Shown here: piece by piece, positions 17,652 to 26,740 of the stretch
Layout: the number at the start of each line of letters is the position of its first letter
Numbering within the stretch: position 1 is the stretch's first letter
NCBI GenBank assembly: GCA_020628955.1
Contig: JAHDEH010000004.1
Coordinates: 1 to 40,456 of the forward strand
Source: Alphaproteobacteria bacterium
Lineage (GTDB): Bacteria; Pseudomonadota; Alphaproteobacteria; Rickettsiales; Rickettsiaceae
Length of the DNA stretch: 40,456 bases
Reading direction: 5' to 3'
Position numbers and translations under genes: made by a program
The notes under the pieces: generated by a model
What the model was told of the DNA's origin: nothing
The model's database searches: none
Seen by the model: the letters and a program-made list of their open reading frames with translations, nothing else

Positions 17652-18896
17652 TTATTTTTTTTCAATACTAGCTAGTAATTCCTCTTTACTTACAGTATTT
17701 TCAGTGTTTTGTATTAAATTCTTTAATTTAAAATTATTATTTACAAGCTCTTCTGAACCAATAAATATAGCATGCGAAGCATTTTTATCAAGAGCATTTT
17801 GTATACGTTTGTTGACTTTACCAGTATGCTCTATGTTGCAAATATAATTTTTATTTCTTAATTCTTGGGCTAGCTTTGCGGCCGGTAAAAGGCACTCATC
17901 ACCAATAGGAATCACAGCAATTGTAGGAGGAGTTTTAATTTTATACTCCCTCATTAGCGCAATACGTTCTATGCCAGCTGCAAAGCCGATAGAAGGTGTT
18001 TCAGGCCCGCCCATTAATTTAGCCAGCCCGTCATAGCGACCACCTGCAAGAACTGTGCTTTGCGCTCCAAGTTTAGTAGTTGTAAATTCAAAAGCTGTAT
18101 GCGAATAGTAATCCAAGCCCCTTACCATTTTATTATTTACTGTATATTTTATTCCAAGATTATCTAGGTATTTTTGAACTGAGCCAAAATACTCAGCTGA
18201 TTCTTTTGTATAATAATCTGGTATTTTGGGTGCGTTTTGTGCTATTTCTTGATCTGTCTTGTCTTTTGAATCTAATATTCTTAAAGGATTTTTATGCAAG
18301 CGTTTTTTACTATCTTCAGATAAAGAATTAGTATGTTGTTCAAAATATTCAATTAGAGCTGCTTGATAGTTGTCTCTAGATTCGCTGCAACCAAGAGAAT
18401 TAAGCTCTAAAGTTAAATCTTGCATTATATCAAGTTTTTGTAATATATGAGTCGCAGTTAATATAGTTTCTGCATCTGAATAAGGGGTTTTGGCCCCAAG
18501 ATATTCAAAGTTTAATTGATGAAACTGGCGCTGCCTTCCTTCTTGTGGTCGGTCGTACCTAAAAATTGGTCCACAAGAGAATAGTTTAAGCGGTAATTGG
18601 TGCTGCATGCTATTTGAAATATAGGCTCGCATGATTCCGGCTGTAAATTCTGGTCTCATTGCAACTTTTCGCCCCTTTTTATCTTCAAAGCAATATAGTT
18701 CTTTATTTACAACATCTGATGTTTCACCTAAAGTTCTGTCAAAAACAGCAATAGATTCAAGGATTGGCGTGGCAAATCCTTCATATCCATATAGTTTTGC
18801 TGTATTGAATGCTGTATTTTCTATATATTTAAAAATATTATAATCGCCTGGAAGCAAATCTTTCATCCCTCTAAGCGGCGCTAATTTATTTGACAT
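17652..18896 (-). CDS. hisS: Histidyl-tRNA synthetase
   Basis: [70 protein letters not shown]. Confidence 0.97.
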   Translation of the reverse strand: MSNKLAPLRGMKDLLPGDYNIFKYIENTAFNTAKLYGYEGFATPILESIAVFDRTLGETSDVVNKELYCFEDKKGRKVAMRPEFTAGIMRAYISNSMQHQLPLKLFSCGPIFRYDRPQEGRQRQFHQLNFEYLGAKTPYSDAETILTATHILQKLDIMQDLTLELNSLGCSESRDNYQAALIEYFEQHTNSLSEDSKKRLHKNPLRILDSKDKTDQEIAQNAPKIPDYYTKESAEYFGSVQKYLDNLGIKYTVNNKMVRGLDYYSHTAFEFTTTKLGAQSTVLAGGRYDGLAKLMGGPETPSIGFAAGIERIALMREYKIKTPPTIAVIPIGDECLLPAAKLAQELRNKNYICNIEHTGKVNKRIQNALDKNASHAIFIGSEELVNNNFKLKNLIQNTENTVSKEELLASIEKK

Positions 18897-18911
18897 AATT
18901 TAATTTTAAAT

Positions 18912-20225
18912 TTATTTAAAATCTATTTCTTTGCGTAGCTTCATTATGCCGGCAATATTTATAAGTGCCAGCAAACCACTAAGTAGACTCATTATTATTA
19001 TCACATTTGTTTGATCAAAGCTACAGAAAAATACAAAAGAAAATAAAGCATATATTAAGTAAAATATTTTTCCATATTTAGGGTTAATAAATTCTGCACA
19101 TTTCGTGCCAGCTGTTAAATACGCAATAATAGTTGTATAACCTGCAAAAAACAATAAAAGTGTCATGAATAAATCTGAATATGGAATATATCCAGACAAC
19201 GTTGTTGATACAATATCAGAAGGCTGAAGGTGATTCAGCGTATGCCACGCGCCAGTCACTCCTAGCATAGTATTAGTAAGCACGCATATTAATGCATCTG
19301 TGAATAGCGCATAAATTGAAAGCGTTGCTTGTGTTTTTGGGTTTACTATTCTCGTTTCACTTTGTACAATTGAGTCGTACCCTATGCCAATATCACCAGA
19401 ATATACAGTTTTAGAGATACCCATATAGGCGGATAAAATCATTGTGCTGCCAACAAACCCTCCAAGTTTAGCATGGCCTGTGAAGGCTGATTCTAGTACA
19501 ATTTTGAAAAAACCAGGTATTTTTTCTGCATTGCACATAATAATATAGCTAGAGAATATGATGTATCCAATCATAAATATTGGCATAATAATGGTGCAAA
19601 TATTTGCAAGTCTTTTGACCCCGCCCATGGAAGCATAAAAAACTAAAGCTAAGAGTAGGGCGATTATAACTTCTCTCCCTGCAGAGATGCTTGAATCCAA
19701 CCTGTCTACGATAATTAGGAAGTTGGAGATCTCAACTCCATATAAACACAGTAAAAAGGCAAATAGAAGCGCTGCATATTTACCTTTAAATGCATGTTGC
19801 AGAAAATACATTGGCCCGCCATTATAGCCGTTTTTTTTATTTCTTATTCTGTATTTAACACCAAGATATATTTCAGCATATTTTAGCAGCATCCCACTAA
19901 AAGAGGCGATAATTATCCAAAATAAACTTCCAGGGCCGCCAATCATCAAAGCAACACTGATCATAACTATGTTGCCAAGGCCTACCATTCCTCCAACAGA
20001 TGCAAAATATAATTTAAAAGGATGCACGCCGCTTGTATGTTCAGACTTTTTGATTCCTTCGGAATAAATTTCTTTTATGTTTTTTCTAAAGTTAAATAAG
20101 ACTTTAAATTGAAGTCCTCTTGAGATTATTGTTAGATAAATGCCAGATCCTACAATCAATACCCAGCCAATATAGGTCCAGTAAAAATCATCTAGAAATG
20201 TTATAATGTTAAATATTGTATTCAT
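18912..20225 (-). CDS. AGCS-family sodium:alanine symporter-like transporter
   Basis: GGMVGLGNIVMISVALMIGGPGSLFWIIIASFSGMLLKYAEIYLGVKYR, NGGPMYFLQ. Confidence 0.88.
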   Translation of the reverse strand: MNTIFNIITFLDDFYWTYIGWVLIVGSGIYLTIISRGLQFKVLFNFRKNIKEIYSEGIKKSEHTSGVHPFKLYFASVGGMVGLGNIVMISVALMIGGPGSLFWIIIASFSGMLLKYAEIYLGVKYRIRNKKNGYNGGPMYFLQHAFKGKYAALLFAFLLCLYGVEISNFLIIVDRLDSSISAGREVIIALLLALVFYASMGGVKRLANICTIIMPIFMIGYIIFSSYIIMCNAEKIPGFFKIVLESAFTGHAKLGGFVGSTMILSAYMGISKTVYSGDIGIGYDSIVQSETRIVNPKTQATLSIYALFTDALICVLTNTMLGVTGAWHTLNHLQPSDIVSTTLSGYIPYSDLFMTLLLFFAGYTTIIAYLTAGTKCAEFINPKYGKIFYLIYALFSFVFFCSFDQTNVIIIMSLLSGLLALINIAGIMKLRKEIDFK

Positions 20226-20262
20226 TTTCTTTCTTTGTTATTTAGTATTAAATTTTACAATT

Positions 20263-20328
20263 AAAAAAAAGAGACGATAAATCGCCTCTTATTAGTAAGT
20301 TATAGTTATTTTGTTTAACTATAACTTA
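20263..20328 (-). terminator. Two tandem hairpins plus T-run downstream of the APC permease
   Basis: Perfect 13-bp stem TAAGTTATAGTTA/TAACTATAACTTA (20296-20308/20316-20328), then AGAGGCGATTTATCGTCTCT-type hairpin (20270-20289) followed by TTTTTTTT on the minus strand (20263-20270). Confidence 0.8.
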
Positions 20329-21723
20329 GTTTTCCTGTTTTTTTGATGTAGCTTTTTTAACTACATATAATGCAAGCATTGTTAATATCCATATAATGAA
20401 TATTTTCCCTGTTAGCAGTAATTCGTTATGTTTGCCAATTATTTGGCTAAATAGTAAATATAAGCAAGCAAGCAACGCAACAGGTGCAATAACAAAAATT
20501 ACCGGACACTTGAACGGTCTTTCTATATTTGGTTTTGTTATTCTGAACAGCATCACAATTATGGCTACGAATATGTAGTCAGTAAGAGCTGCCATTGCAG
20601 CTAGTTGTGACAATATTTCATACGGTAATAAGCCGCCCATTAATGCAATTAATATAGAAAATATTATTATACTGAAATAAGGGCTGTCATATTTATGATG
20701 TAATTTTGCAAGTGAACTTGGTAATAATCCATCTCTAGCTATTACATAGAATATTCTAGACTGACCGTATATATTCATCATTATAACAGTGGTCATACCA
20801 GCAACTGCGCCAGTTGCAATAATAGCAGAGCCAAAATTGCTCCCATGTTTTCTAAGTGCGTAGGCAAGAGAATCTGCGCTTCCAAGTTCATTGTAAGGTG
20901 CAAGACCTGTAAGTATTCCTGCAACTATTACGTATACTAAAGTTGCAATTAATAAAGAGCCTATAATTCCGATAGTTAAGTCCTTTTTTGGGTTTTTGCA
21001 CTCTTCTGCTGTTGTTGCAAGTACGCCAAATCCACTGAAAGAGAAAAATAATATTGATGCTCCGCGCAAGACATCGTCAAAGCCATTGGGCATAAAATTT
21101 TCCCAGTTACTAGCGTCAAAATTTGGGGCAGCTAGTACAACAAATCCGAATATAGCTATTAATTTAACTGCAACTAATACATTATTTAGCATTTTACTTT
21201 CTTTTGTTCCTCGGTAAAGCATAAAACCAACCAGTAACACTATAAATACAGCTGGTAAATTTATTATGCCACCTTCGTAAGGTGCGCTCAGCAGTGCTTG
21301 AGGCAAATCTATTCCAGCTGATGTAAATATACTTTGTGCATATTTTGACCAGACAGCTGCAACAGCACCCGCTGCAAAGCTTAGCTCTATAATAAGTACG
21401 CTACCAATTATCCAGGCAAATACCTCGCCAAGTGCCACATAAGAATATGTATATACGCTTCCAGATGTTGGTAGCATCGAGGCAAGTTCAGTGTACGCAA
21501 GTGCTACAAATATACATGTTAGTCCAGCAAGAGCATAAGATAAACTAACTGCTGGACCTGCATAATCTGCAGCTACCATACCAGTTAATGCAAAGACGCC
21601 GGTACCAATAATTCCTCCAAGACCAAGTAATATAAGGTCCATTGCAGTGAGTGTTTTCTCTAGCCCACCTGATTTACCTGATTGTCTGATAGATTCAAAA
21701 TCTATTTTTTTTAAAAAGTTCAT
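20326..21723 (-). CDS. APC-superfamily amino-acid permease (cationic amino-acid transporter-like)
   Basis: LGGIIGTGVFALTGMVAADYAGPAVSLSYALAGLTCIFVALAYTELASMLPTSGSVYTYSYVALGE. Confidence 0.9.
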   Translation of the reverse strand: MNFLKKIDFESIRQSGKSGGLEKTLTAMDLILLGLGGIIGTGVFALTGMVAADYAGPAVSLSYALAGLTCIFVALAYTELASMLPTSGSVYTYSYVALGEVFAWIIGSVLIIELSFAAGAVAAVWSKYAQSIFTSAGIDLPQALLSAPYEGGIINLPAVFIVLLVGFMLYRGTKESKMLNNVLVAVKLIAIFGFVVLAAPNFDASNWENFMPNGFDDVLRGASILFFSFSGFGVLATTAEECKNPKKDLTIGIIGSLLIATLVYVIVAGILTGLAPYNELGSADSLAYALRKHGSNFGSAIIATGAVAGMTTVIMMNIYGQSRIFYVIARDGLLPSSLAKLHHKYDSPYFSIIIFSILIALMGGLLPYEILSQLAAMAALTDYIFVAIIVMLFRITKPNIERPFKCPVIFVIAPVALLACLYLLFSQIIGKHNELLLTGKIFIIWILTMLALYVVKKATSKKQEN

Positions 21724-21735
21724 TTTATATCCTAA

Positions 21736-22821
21736 TTATTTAATTTTCCTAGTGATCCAGCCGCCACCAACAACTCTATTGCCAATGTAAAAAACACATG
21801 CTTGCCCAGGTGTTATTGCTTTTTCTTCTTCAAGCAACGTTACTTCATAAGAATCTTCGCCAAGTTTATTAACAATAGCTTTTACTCCCGGAGTAGTAGA
21901 TCTTATTTTTGCTTCAACTTCTAGAGATTGCGGCTCTACTTCAGAAGCAAGCCAGTTTACATCTTTTAATATAAATTGCGTTTTTACTAATGCGCTAGAA
22001 GGTCCAACATATACTATATTTTTCTCTGGGTCAATTTTTATTACATAAATTGGCTCTCCATGCGCAATACCAAGTCCTTTTCTTTGACCGATAGTGTAGT
22101 TTATTATTCCTTTATGCTGACCAAGGTCAAATCCATCTATGTGCACAAATTTGCCTGGTTTGCTTGCACTGGGCTTTATTTTATTTATAACATCACGATA
22201 ATTTCCATTTGGTACAAAGCATATATCTTGACTATCTGGTTTATTTGCAACATCAAGGCCTAGCTCAATAGCTAGTTTACGAGTTTCTTCTTTTTTCATC
22301 CCGCCAAGTGGAAACATTAAATAATCAAGCTGCTCATTTGTGGTAGAGAACAAAAAATAACTTTGGTCTTTTTCTTGACTTGCTCCTTTATGTAATTCAT
22401 TAACTCCATTATTATTAATTTTTTGAATGTAGTGACCAGTTGCAAGTGCATCTGCTTTTAATTCTTTTGCGGCTTTAAGTAAATCTTTAAATTTAACTGA
22501 TTGATTGCATCTTACGCAAGGCAAAGGAGTTTCGCCTCTTAAATAACTGTCTGCAAAATCATCAATAACATTTTGTTTAAATTTGCTTTCATAATCCAGG
22601 ACATAATGCGGGAAGCCAAGCTTGTCAGCAACCATTTTTGCATCATATATATCCTGACCTGCGCAGCAAGCGCCCTTTTTTTGTAGAGCCATTCCGTGAT
22701 CATATAATTGCAGAGTAATTCCTATAATATTATGCCCTTGCTTATGAAGCATTCCAGCTACTACTGAGCTATCCACCCCGCCTGACATAGCAACAACTAT
22801 AGTTTTTTTATCTGTATTCAT
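21736..22821 (-). CDS. mnmA: tRNA 2-thiouridine(34) synthase MnmA
   Basis: VVAMSGGVDSSVVAGML, LPCVRCNQSVKF, ATGHY, KDQSYFLF, PDSQDICFVPNGNY, YTIGQRKGLGIA. Confidence 0.97.
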   Translation of the reverse strand: MNTDKKTIVVAMSGGVDSSVVAGMLHKQGHNIIGITLQLYDHGMALQKKGACCAGQDIYDAKMVADKLGFPHYVLDYESKFKQNVIDDFADSYLRGETPLPCVRCNQSVKFKDLLKAAKELKADALATGHYIQKINNNGVNELHKGASQEKDQSYFLFSTTNEQLDYLMFPLGGMKKEETRKLAIELGLDVANKPDSQDICFVPNGNYRDVINKIKPSASKPGKFVHIDGFDLGQHKGIINYTIGQRKGLGIAHGEPIYVIKIDPEKNIVYVGPSSALVKTQFILKDVNWLASEVEPQSLEVEAKIRSTTPGVKAIVNKLGEDSYEVTLLEEEKAITPGQACVFYIGNRVVGGGWITRKIK

Positions 22822-22983
22822 TTTGATTATGGAATTATATTAATATTTGAATAGGTTGAGCATTATACACAATTTTGATGTTTAAGGCAATGAATAATTA
22901 ATAAAGTATCTCTACAAATTTGTGATATTTTTGATACAAACTTAATCAAGATTATTATTTTTTGAATAAAAAAAAGTTTTTGA

Positions 22984-23012
22984 TTGCATGATTTTGAGTT
23001 GTTTGCTATGAT
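22984..23012 (+). promoter_or_regulatory. Candidate sigma70-type promoter for the 106-aa Ala/Glu-rich protein
   Basis: TTGCAT - 17 bp - TATGAT. Confidence 0.6.
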
Positions 23013-23074
23013 TGCCAAAGTATTCAATGTTATTGAATTATAATAATTTTAATTTTTAAATTTAGGTAAGAATA

Positions 23075-23395
23075 ATGAGTAAACCAAGAATCTTATTTCT
23101 TTTAATTGCAGTAGTTGCTGTAGTTTTTATTTATAACAAAAAGCAACAGAGTGGCGCTCAAAATCAAGAGCCTCATGCTGTTAATCAAGAGATTGCAACA
23201 GATGTTGAAGCAACTGAAGCAACTGAAGGTGCTGTAAATTCTATAGAAGGTGCAGTTGAAGGCGCTAAACAAGAAGCTACGTCTGCTACAGAAGCAGCAA
23301 AAGCTGAAGTAGAAGCGGCAACAGACGCAGCTAAAACTGAAGCTACAGAAGCTGCAAATAAGTTAAAAAGCAAGATAGAAGACGTTGCTAAATAA
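23075..23395 (+). CDS. Small membrane-anchored Ala/Glu-rich amphipathic-helix protein (LEA/apolipoprotein-like)
   Basis: N-terminal TM PRILFLLIAVVAVVFIYN; C-terminal EGAKQEATSATEAAKAEVEAATDAAKTEATEAANKLKSKIEDVAK periodic repeats; flanked by a good promoter and a terminator. Confidence 0.75.
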   Translation: MSKPRILFLLIAVVAVVFIYNKKQQSGAQNQEPHAVNQEIATDVEATEATEGAVNSIEGAVEGAKQEATSATEAAKAEVEAATDAAKTEATEAANKLKSKIEDVAK

Positions 23396-23430
23396 AAGTA
23401 ATATTTAGTAATTACACATTTGTTAGAAAT

Positions 23431-23472
23431 AGCAGTCGCTGATTATTGTTTTGTAATTGTGGCTGCTTTTTT
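23431..23472 (+). terminator. Rho-independent terminator after the 106-aa protein
   Basis: AGCAGTCGC ... GTGGCTGCT stem (with wobble pairs) followed by TTTTTT. Confidence 0.7.
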
Positions 23473-23645
23473 GTATTTTTATTATAGAGCTATAGGTATT
23501 GCTCGTTTATATAAGAGTAAGATGGTTTTGAGTGTTCAGTTTGTTATTAATACAAATTCGCTTGCATTTTTAGTTTCCACTTGTTTTTTCTTAAGTTGAC
23601 TAAAAACAGTAGCTTAACATTTTAATTTAAGTTTATTTAATAACT

Positions 23646-24290
23646 ATGTCTGATAAACAAAAATTATATATATTTTTATCTAGTATATTTTGTTCTATAG
23701 TCATATCTGGTAATTTGATTTTTCAAAAATTTGTCAAAATAGATTTATTTTATTTTGAGTTGAATTTATCCGCTGGGGTAATTTTTTATCCATTTATATT
23801 TTTAATTTCAGACTTTGTAACTGAAATTTACGGAGCAAATTATTCTCGTTTAATTTCTAGGTGTGCAATGTTTTGTAGTATTTTAATTATATTACTGCTT
23901 AAGATTGCTGATTTTTTTCAGTCTAGCTCATGGTCAAGGGTAGATGATGAAACATTTTTATTAGTTTTTGGGGTATATGATATTTCTGTTATAATATCTA
24001 TTATTGCTGCATATTTGGGACAAGTTTCTAATATCTTTATATATAACTATCTTAAAAAGATTCATCACGGTAATTATATTTGGATTCGCAGTAATATAAG
24101 TACTCTTTTCGGGCAAGCATTAGATAGCTTTGTAATAGTGTCTGGCCTTGTATTATTTGTAATTATTCCTGTTTCACAGATGAGCGATGTAATAGTGAGT
24201 AGTCTAATTTTTAAAATTATTACAACTTTAGTTGCTGCCCCCATATTATATCTAATGATTTATATATATAATAAGATAGGCGTGAAATAA
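23646..24290 (+). CDS. VUT/YhhQ-family queuosine-precursor transporter-like protein
   Basis: YPFIFLISDFVTEIYGANYSR and WIRSNISTLFGQALDSFVIV are characteristic of the YhhQ family. Confidence 0.82.
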   Translation: MSDKQKLYIFLSSIFCSIVISGNLIFQKFVKIDLFYFELNLSAGVIFYPFIFLISDFVTEIYGANYSRLISRCAMFCSILIILLLKIADFFQSSSWSRVDDETFLLVFGVYDISVIISIIAAYLGQVSNIFIYNYLKKIHHGNYIWIRSNISTLFGQALDSFVIVSGLVLFVIIPVSQMSDVIVSSLIFKIITTLVAAPILYLMIYIYNKIGVK

Positions 24291-24299
24291 TATTTATTC

Positions 24300-24890
24300 T
24301 CATTGTCCTGTATCATGAGTTATAAAAAAATCATTTAAGTCGCCAATCGACTCCTGCTCAGGGCTTGATAATTTTCTTAAAGTTTCGATATCACCAGATG
24401 TAGACATTGAAAATGCACAATAGGCTTGATAGCTCAAGTCTACTTTGTTGCTGTTTTGAGCAGATACTGATTGCTGGTTGTTTTTTTTATTAGTATTTTG
24501 CCAATCCTGTGGGTATGCATGTTCTTGGTTGTTGTTTTCGAAAGGTCTTTTTCTAGATGTGGCTAGTCTATTAGCAGCTTGCTCGCATTGCTTTTCATAA
24601 ACTTCAAAAATAAGTTCTAAATCATTTAACTCGTTGTATTCATCTGTGCTGCTATTTGTTGTATTTGTATTATCATTTGATTTTGATTTATCCTCGGGTG
24701 ATTCTGTTGTTTTTGTTTCAACGCAAAACCCAACTTCTCTTTTTAGTGGTTCTGAAGAGAATTTTCTAACTAATGTTGGCTTGATTTTTCCAGCAGGTAT
24801 TTTTATAGGATTGGATATCTTGTTTGTTGGAATGTTTTCTGGAGCGCTAGTGCCAAAAAATTTAGCGCTAGTTATTGTAGCTTTAGACAT
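24300..24890 (-). CDS. Hypothetical polar, low-complexity protein (196 aa)
   Basis: Long ORF rich in N/S/T/Q/E; no recognised domain. Confidence 0.6.
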   Translation of the reverse strand: MSKATITSAKFFGTSAPENIPTNKISNPIKIPAGKIKPTLVRKFSSEPLKREVGFCVETKTTESPEDKSKSNDNTNTTNSSTDEYNELNDLELIFEVYEKQCEQAANRLATSRKRPFENNNQEHAYPQDWQNTNKKNNQQSVSAQNSNKVDLSYQAYCAFSMSTSGDIETLRKLSSPEQESIGDLNDFFITHDTGQ

Positions 24891-24930
24891 AATTTATTTG
24901 CTTATTTATTAGTTTAACACAAAATCTATT

Positions 24931-25575
24931 TTATATCTTATTTTTATCAAATAGCAAATAAAATATCCACCTTCCTATTGGAGATATGATGCTTTTTTCC
25001 AGTTTGCAGAATGTATAGTTGCTTAAAAACATAATTAGAATTGTAAAAAATCCACTAAAAATAATATCAGAAGGGTAGTGCATCGCAAGAAACATCCTGG
25101 ATATTGCTACTAAAATTACAGTTATGATGCATAAAAATCTATTTAATTTGCCAATATATGGCCACAAAAAATAGCTATATAATATAGCTATACCTGCATG
25201 GGCACTTGGAAAAGATGATAGGCACCTTTCGTTTTTCGTGTTTATAATAGTAAAAAATTCATTACTTGCTAGCGAGCAAAAAGGCCTTTCTAAGTTAATA
25301 CTAAATTTCAGGGCTGCAAAAGTGAGGCCAAAGAATGCATAACAAGTACCAATATGTACTAATTTTTTATAGTATGTGTTAAATAACAACGGCTTATTTT
25401 CTGTTTTTTTTATTTTAAAATATGAATACACGCATAAAAAAACATACAATATAGAAAAATTCGTTATAAAAAATATCTTGTCTAGTGCTAAAGATAGATT
25501 TGATATAATAGGCGTTTGCGCAAAATAGTTAAAGAAAATAAAAGTATGTTTATTTAGTAATGATAAATATTCCAT
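24931..25575 (-). CDS. PAP2-superfamily phosphatase, membrane protein
   Basis: KFSINLERP, SFPSAHAGIA and SRMFLAMHYPSD correspond to the three PAP2 motifs. Confidence 0.88.
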   Translation of the reverse strand: MEYLSLLNKHTFIFFNYFAQTPIISNLSLALDKIFFITNFSILYVFLCVYSYFKIKKTENKPLLFNTYYKKLVHIGTCYAFFGLTFAALKFSINLERPFCSLASNEFFTIINTKNERCLSSFPSAHAGIAILYSYFLWPYIGKLNRFLCIITVILVAISRMFLAMHYPSDIIFSGFFTILIMFLSNYTFCKLEKSIISPIGRWIFYLLFDKNKI

Positions 25576-25621
25576 GTTATTTTTTTATTTGTACCTGTAA
25601 TATTTCTTTGTGTAGACTTTT

Positions 25622-25653
25622 ATTCTATATAAATACCTTGATTTTGCAAGGAT
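25622..25653 (-). promoter_or_regulatory. Candidate promoter for PAP2 gene
   Basis: Minus strand ATCC-TTGCAA - 16 bp - TAGAAT. Confidence 0.5.
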
Positions 25654-25710
25654 GGAATGTAATTTTTTTGGTATAGAGTGAAATATTATTATTTTCTTTG
25701 CATAAAATCC

Positions 25711-25739
25711 TTGCAAAGTGATAAAAAGTTAGGTATAGT
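25711..25739 (+). promoter_or_regulatory. Candidate sigma70-type promoter for the rpsL operon
   Basis: TTGCAA - 17 bp - TATAGT. Confidence 0.65.
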
Positions 25740-25841
25740 TCTGAAAATTTTTGTGTTTATTACTTAGTTTTGTCGGTGCTAGTGCCAACAAATACAAGTG
25801 GTAGCGGTTTTTATTTAAATTATTTTATAAAGAAAATTATA

Positions 25842-26210
25842 ATGCCAACAAATAATCAATTAGTAAGATTTGGTAGAAAATCTAAGATTAAAAAGAGTAA
25901 TTCTCCTGCTCTAAAATGTAATCCATTTTTAAAAGGTGTGTGTACAATTGTAAAAACAGTAACTCCTAAAAAGCCTAACTCTGCTTTGCGTAAAATTGCG
26001 AGGGTGCGTTTGAGTAACGGTGAGTACGTTAATGCCTACATTCCAGGAGAAGGGCACAATCTGCAAGAGCACTCAGCTGTTTTAGTAAGGGGAGGAAGGG
26101 TTCCAGATCTTCCAGGTGTAAAGTATCACATAGTGCGTGGTGCGTTAGATACACAAGGTGTAAAGGATCGTAAGCAAGGTCGTTCTCGTTACGGTACTTC
26201 TTCTAAATAG
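25842..26210 (+). CDS. rpsL: 30S ribosomal protein S12
   Basis: [24 protein letters not shown]...[19 protein letters not shown]; start set at ATG 25842 rather than the ORF-track start at 25770. Confidence 0.97.
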   Translation: MPTNNQLVRFGRKSKIKKSNSPALKCNPFLKGVCTIVKTVTPKKPNSALRKIARVRLSNGEYVNAYIPGEGHNLQEHSAVLVRGGRVPDLPGVKYHIVRGALDTQGVKDRKQGRSRYGTSSK

Positions 26211-26242
26211 TTAAAAAATAATTAGTCATAATAAGGTAAAAA

Positions 26243-26716
26243 ATGTCAAGACGTCATGCGGCTGTAAAAAGAGTAGTAAAGCCAGATACAAAATATAATA
26301 GCGTTATTCTCTCTAAATTCATAAATAATGTAATGAGAGATGGAAAAAAATCTATAGCAGAGAAGATAGTATATGGAGCTTTAGACAGAGTTGAAAAAAA
26401 GCATAATGCAGATCCATTTAAAACTTTTACAGATAGTATGGATAATGTAAAGCCATTTGTAGAGGTTAGCTCTGTAAGAGTTGGTGGCGCAAATTATCAA
26501 GTACCATCTCCTGTTGACGAGAGAAGGGGGCATGCTCTTGCTATCCGTTGGATTGTTGATGCTGCATCTAAAAGATCTGGTCGCAGTATGATAGAAAAGC
26601 TTTCTGACGAGTTGTTTGATGCGGCAAATAGTCGTGGTGTTGCTATGAAGAAAAGAGAAGATACACATAAAATGGCTGAGGCTAACAAAGCTTTTGCTCA
26701 CTTTGCACAAAGATAG
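26243..26716 (+). CDS. rpsG: 30S ribosomal protein S7
   Basis: [47 protein letters not shown]. Confidence 0.97.
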   Translation: MSRRHAAVKRVVKPDTKYNSVILSKFINNVMRDGKKSIAEKIVYGALDRVEKKHNADPFKTFTDSMDNVKPFVEVSSVRVGGANYQVPSPVDERRGHALAIRWIVDAASKRSGRSMIEKLSDELFDAANSRGVAMKKREDTHKMAEANKAFAHFAQR

Positions 26717-26740
26717 ATATTTAGGGGGTCTATAGAAATC

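Noticed and set aside
23185-23373. 62-aa minus-strand ORF over the Ala/Glu-rich protein
   Set aside because: Shadow ORF from the repetitive GCA/GAA codons; the plus strand has promoter, start context and terminator.
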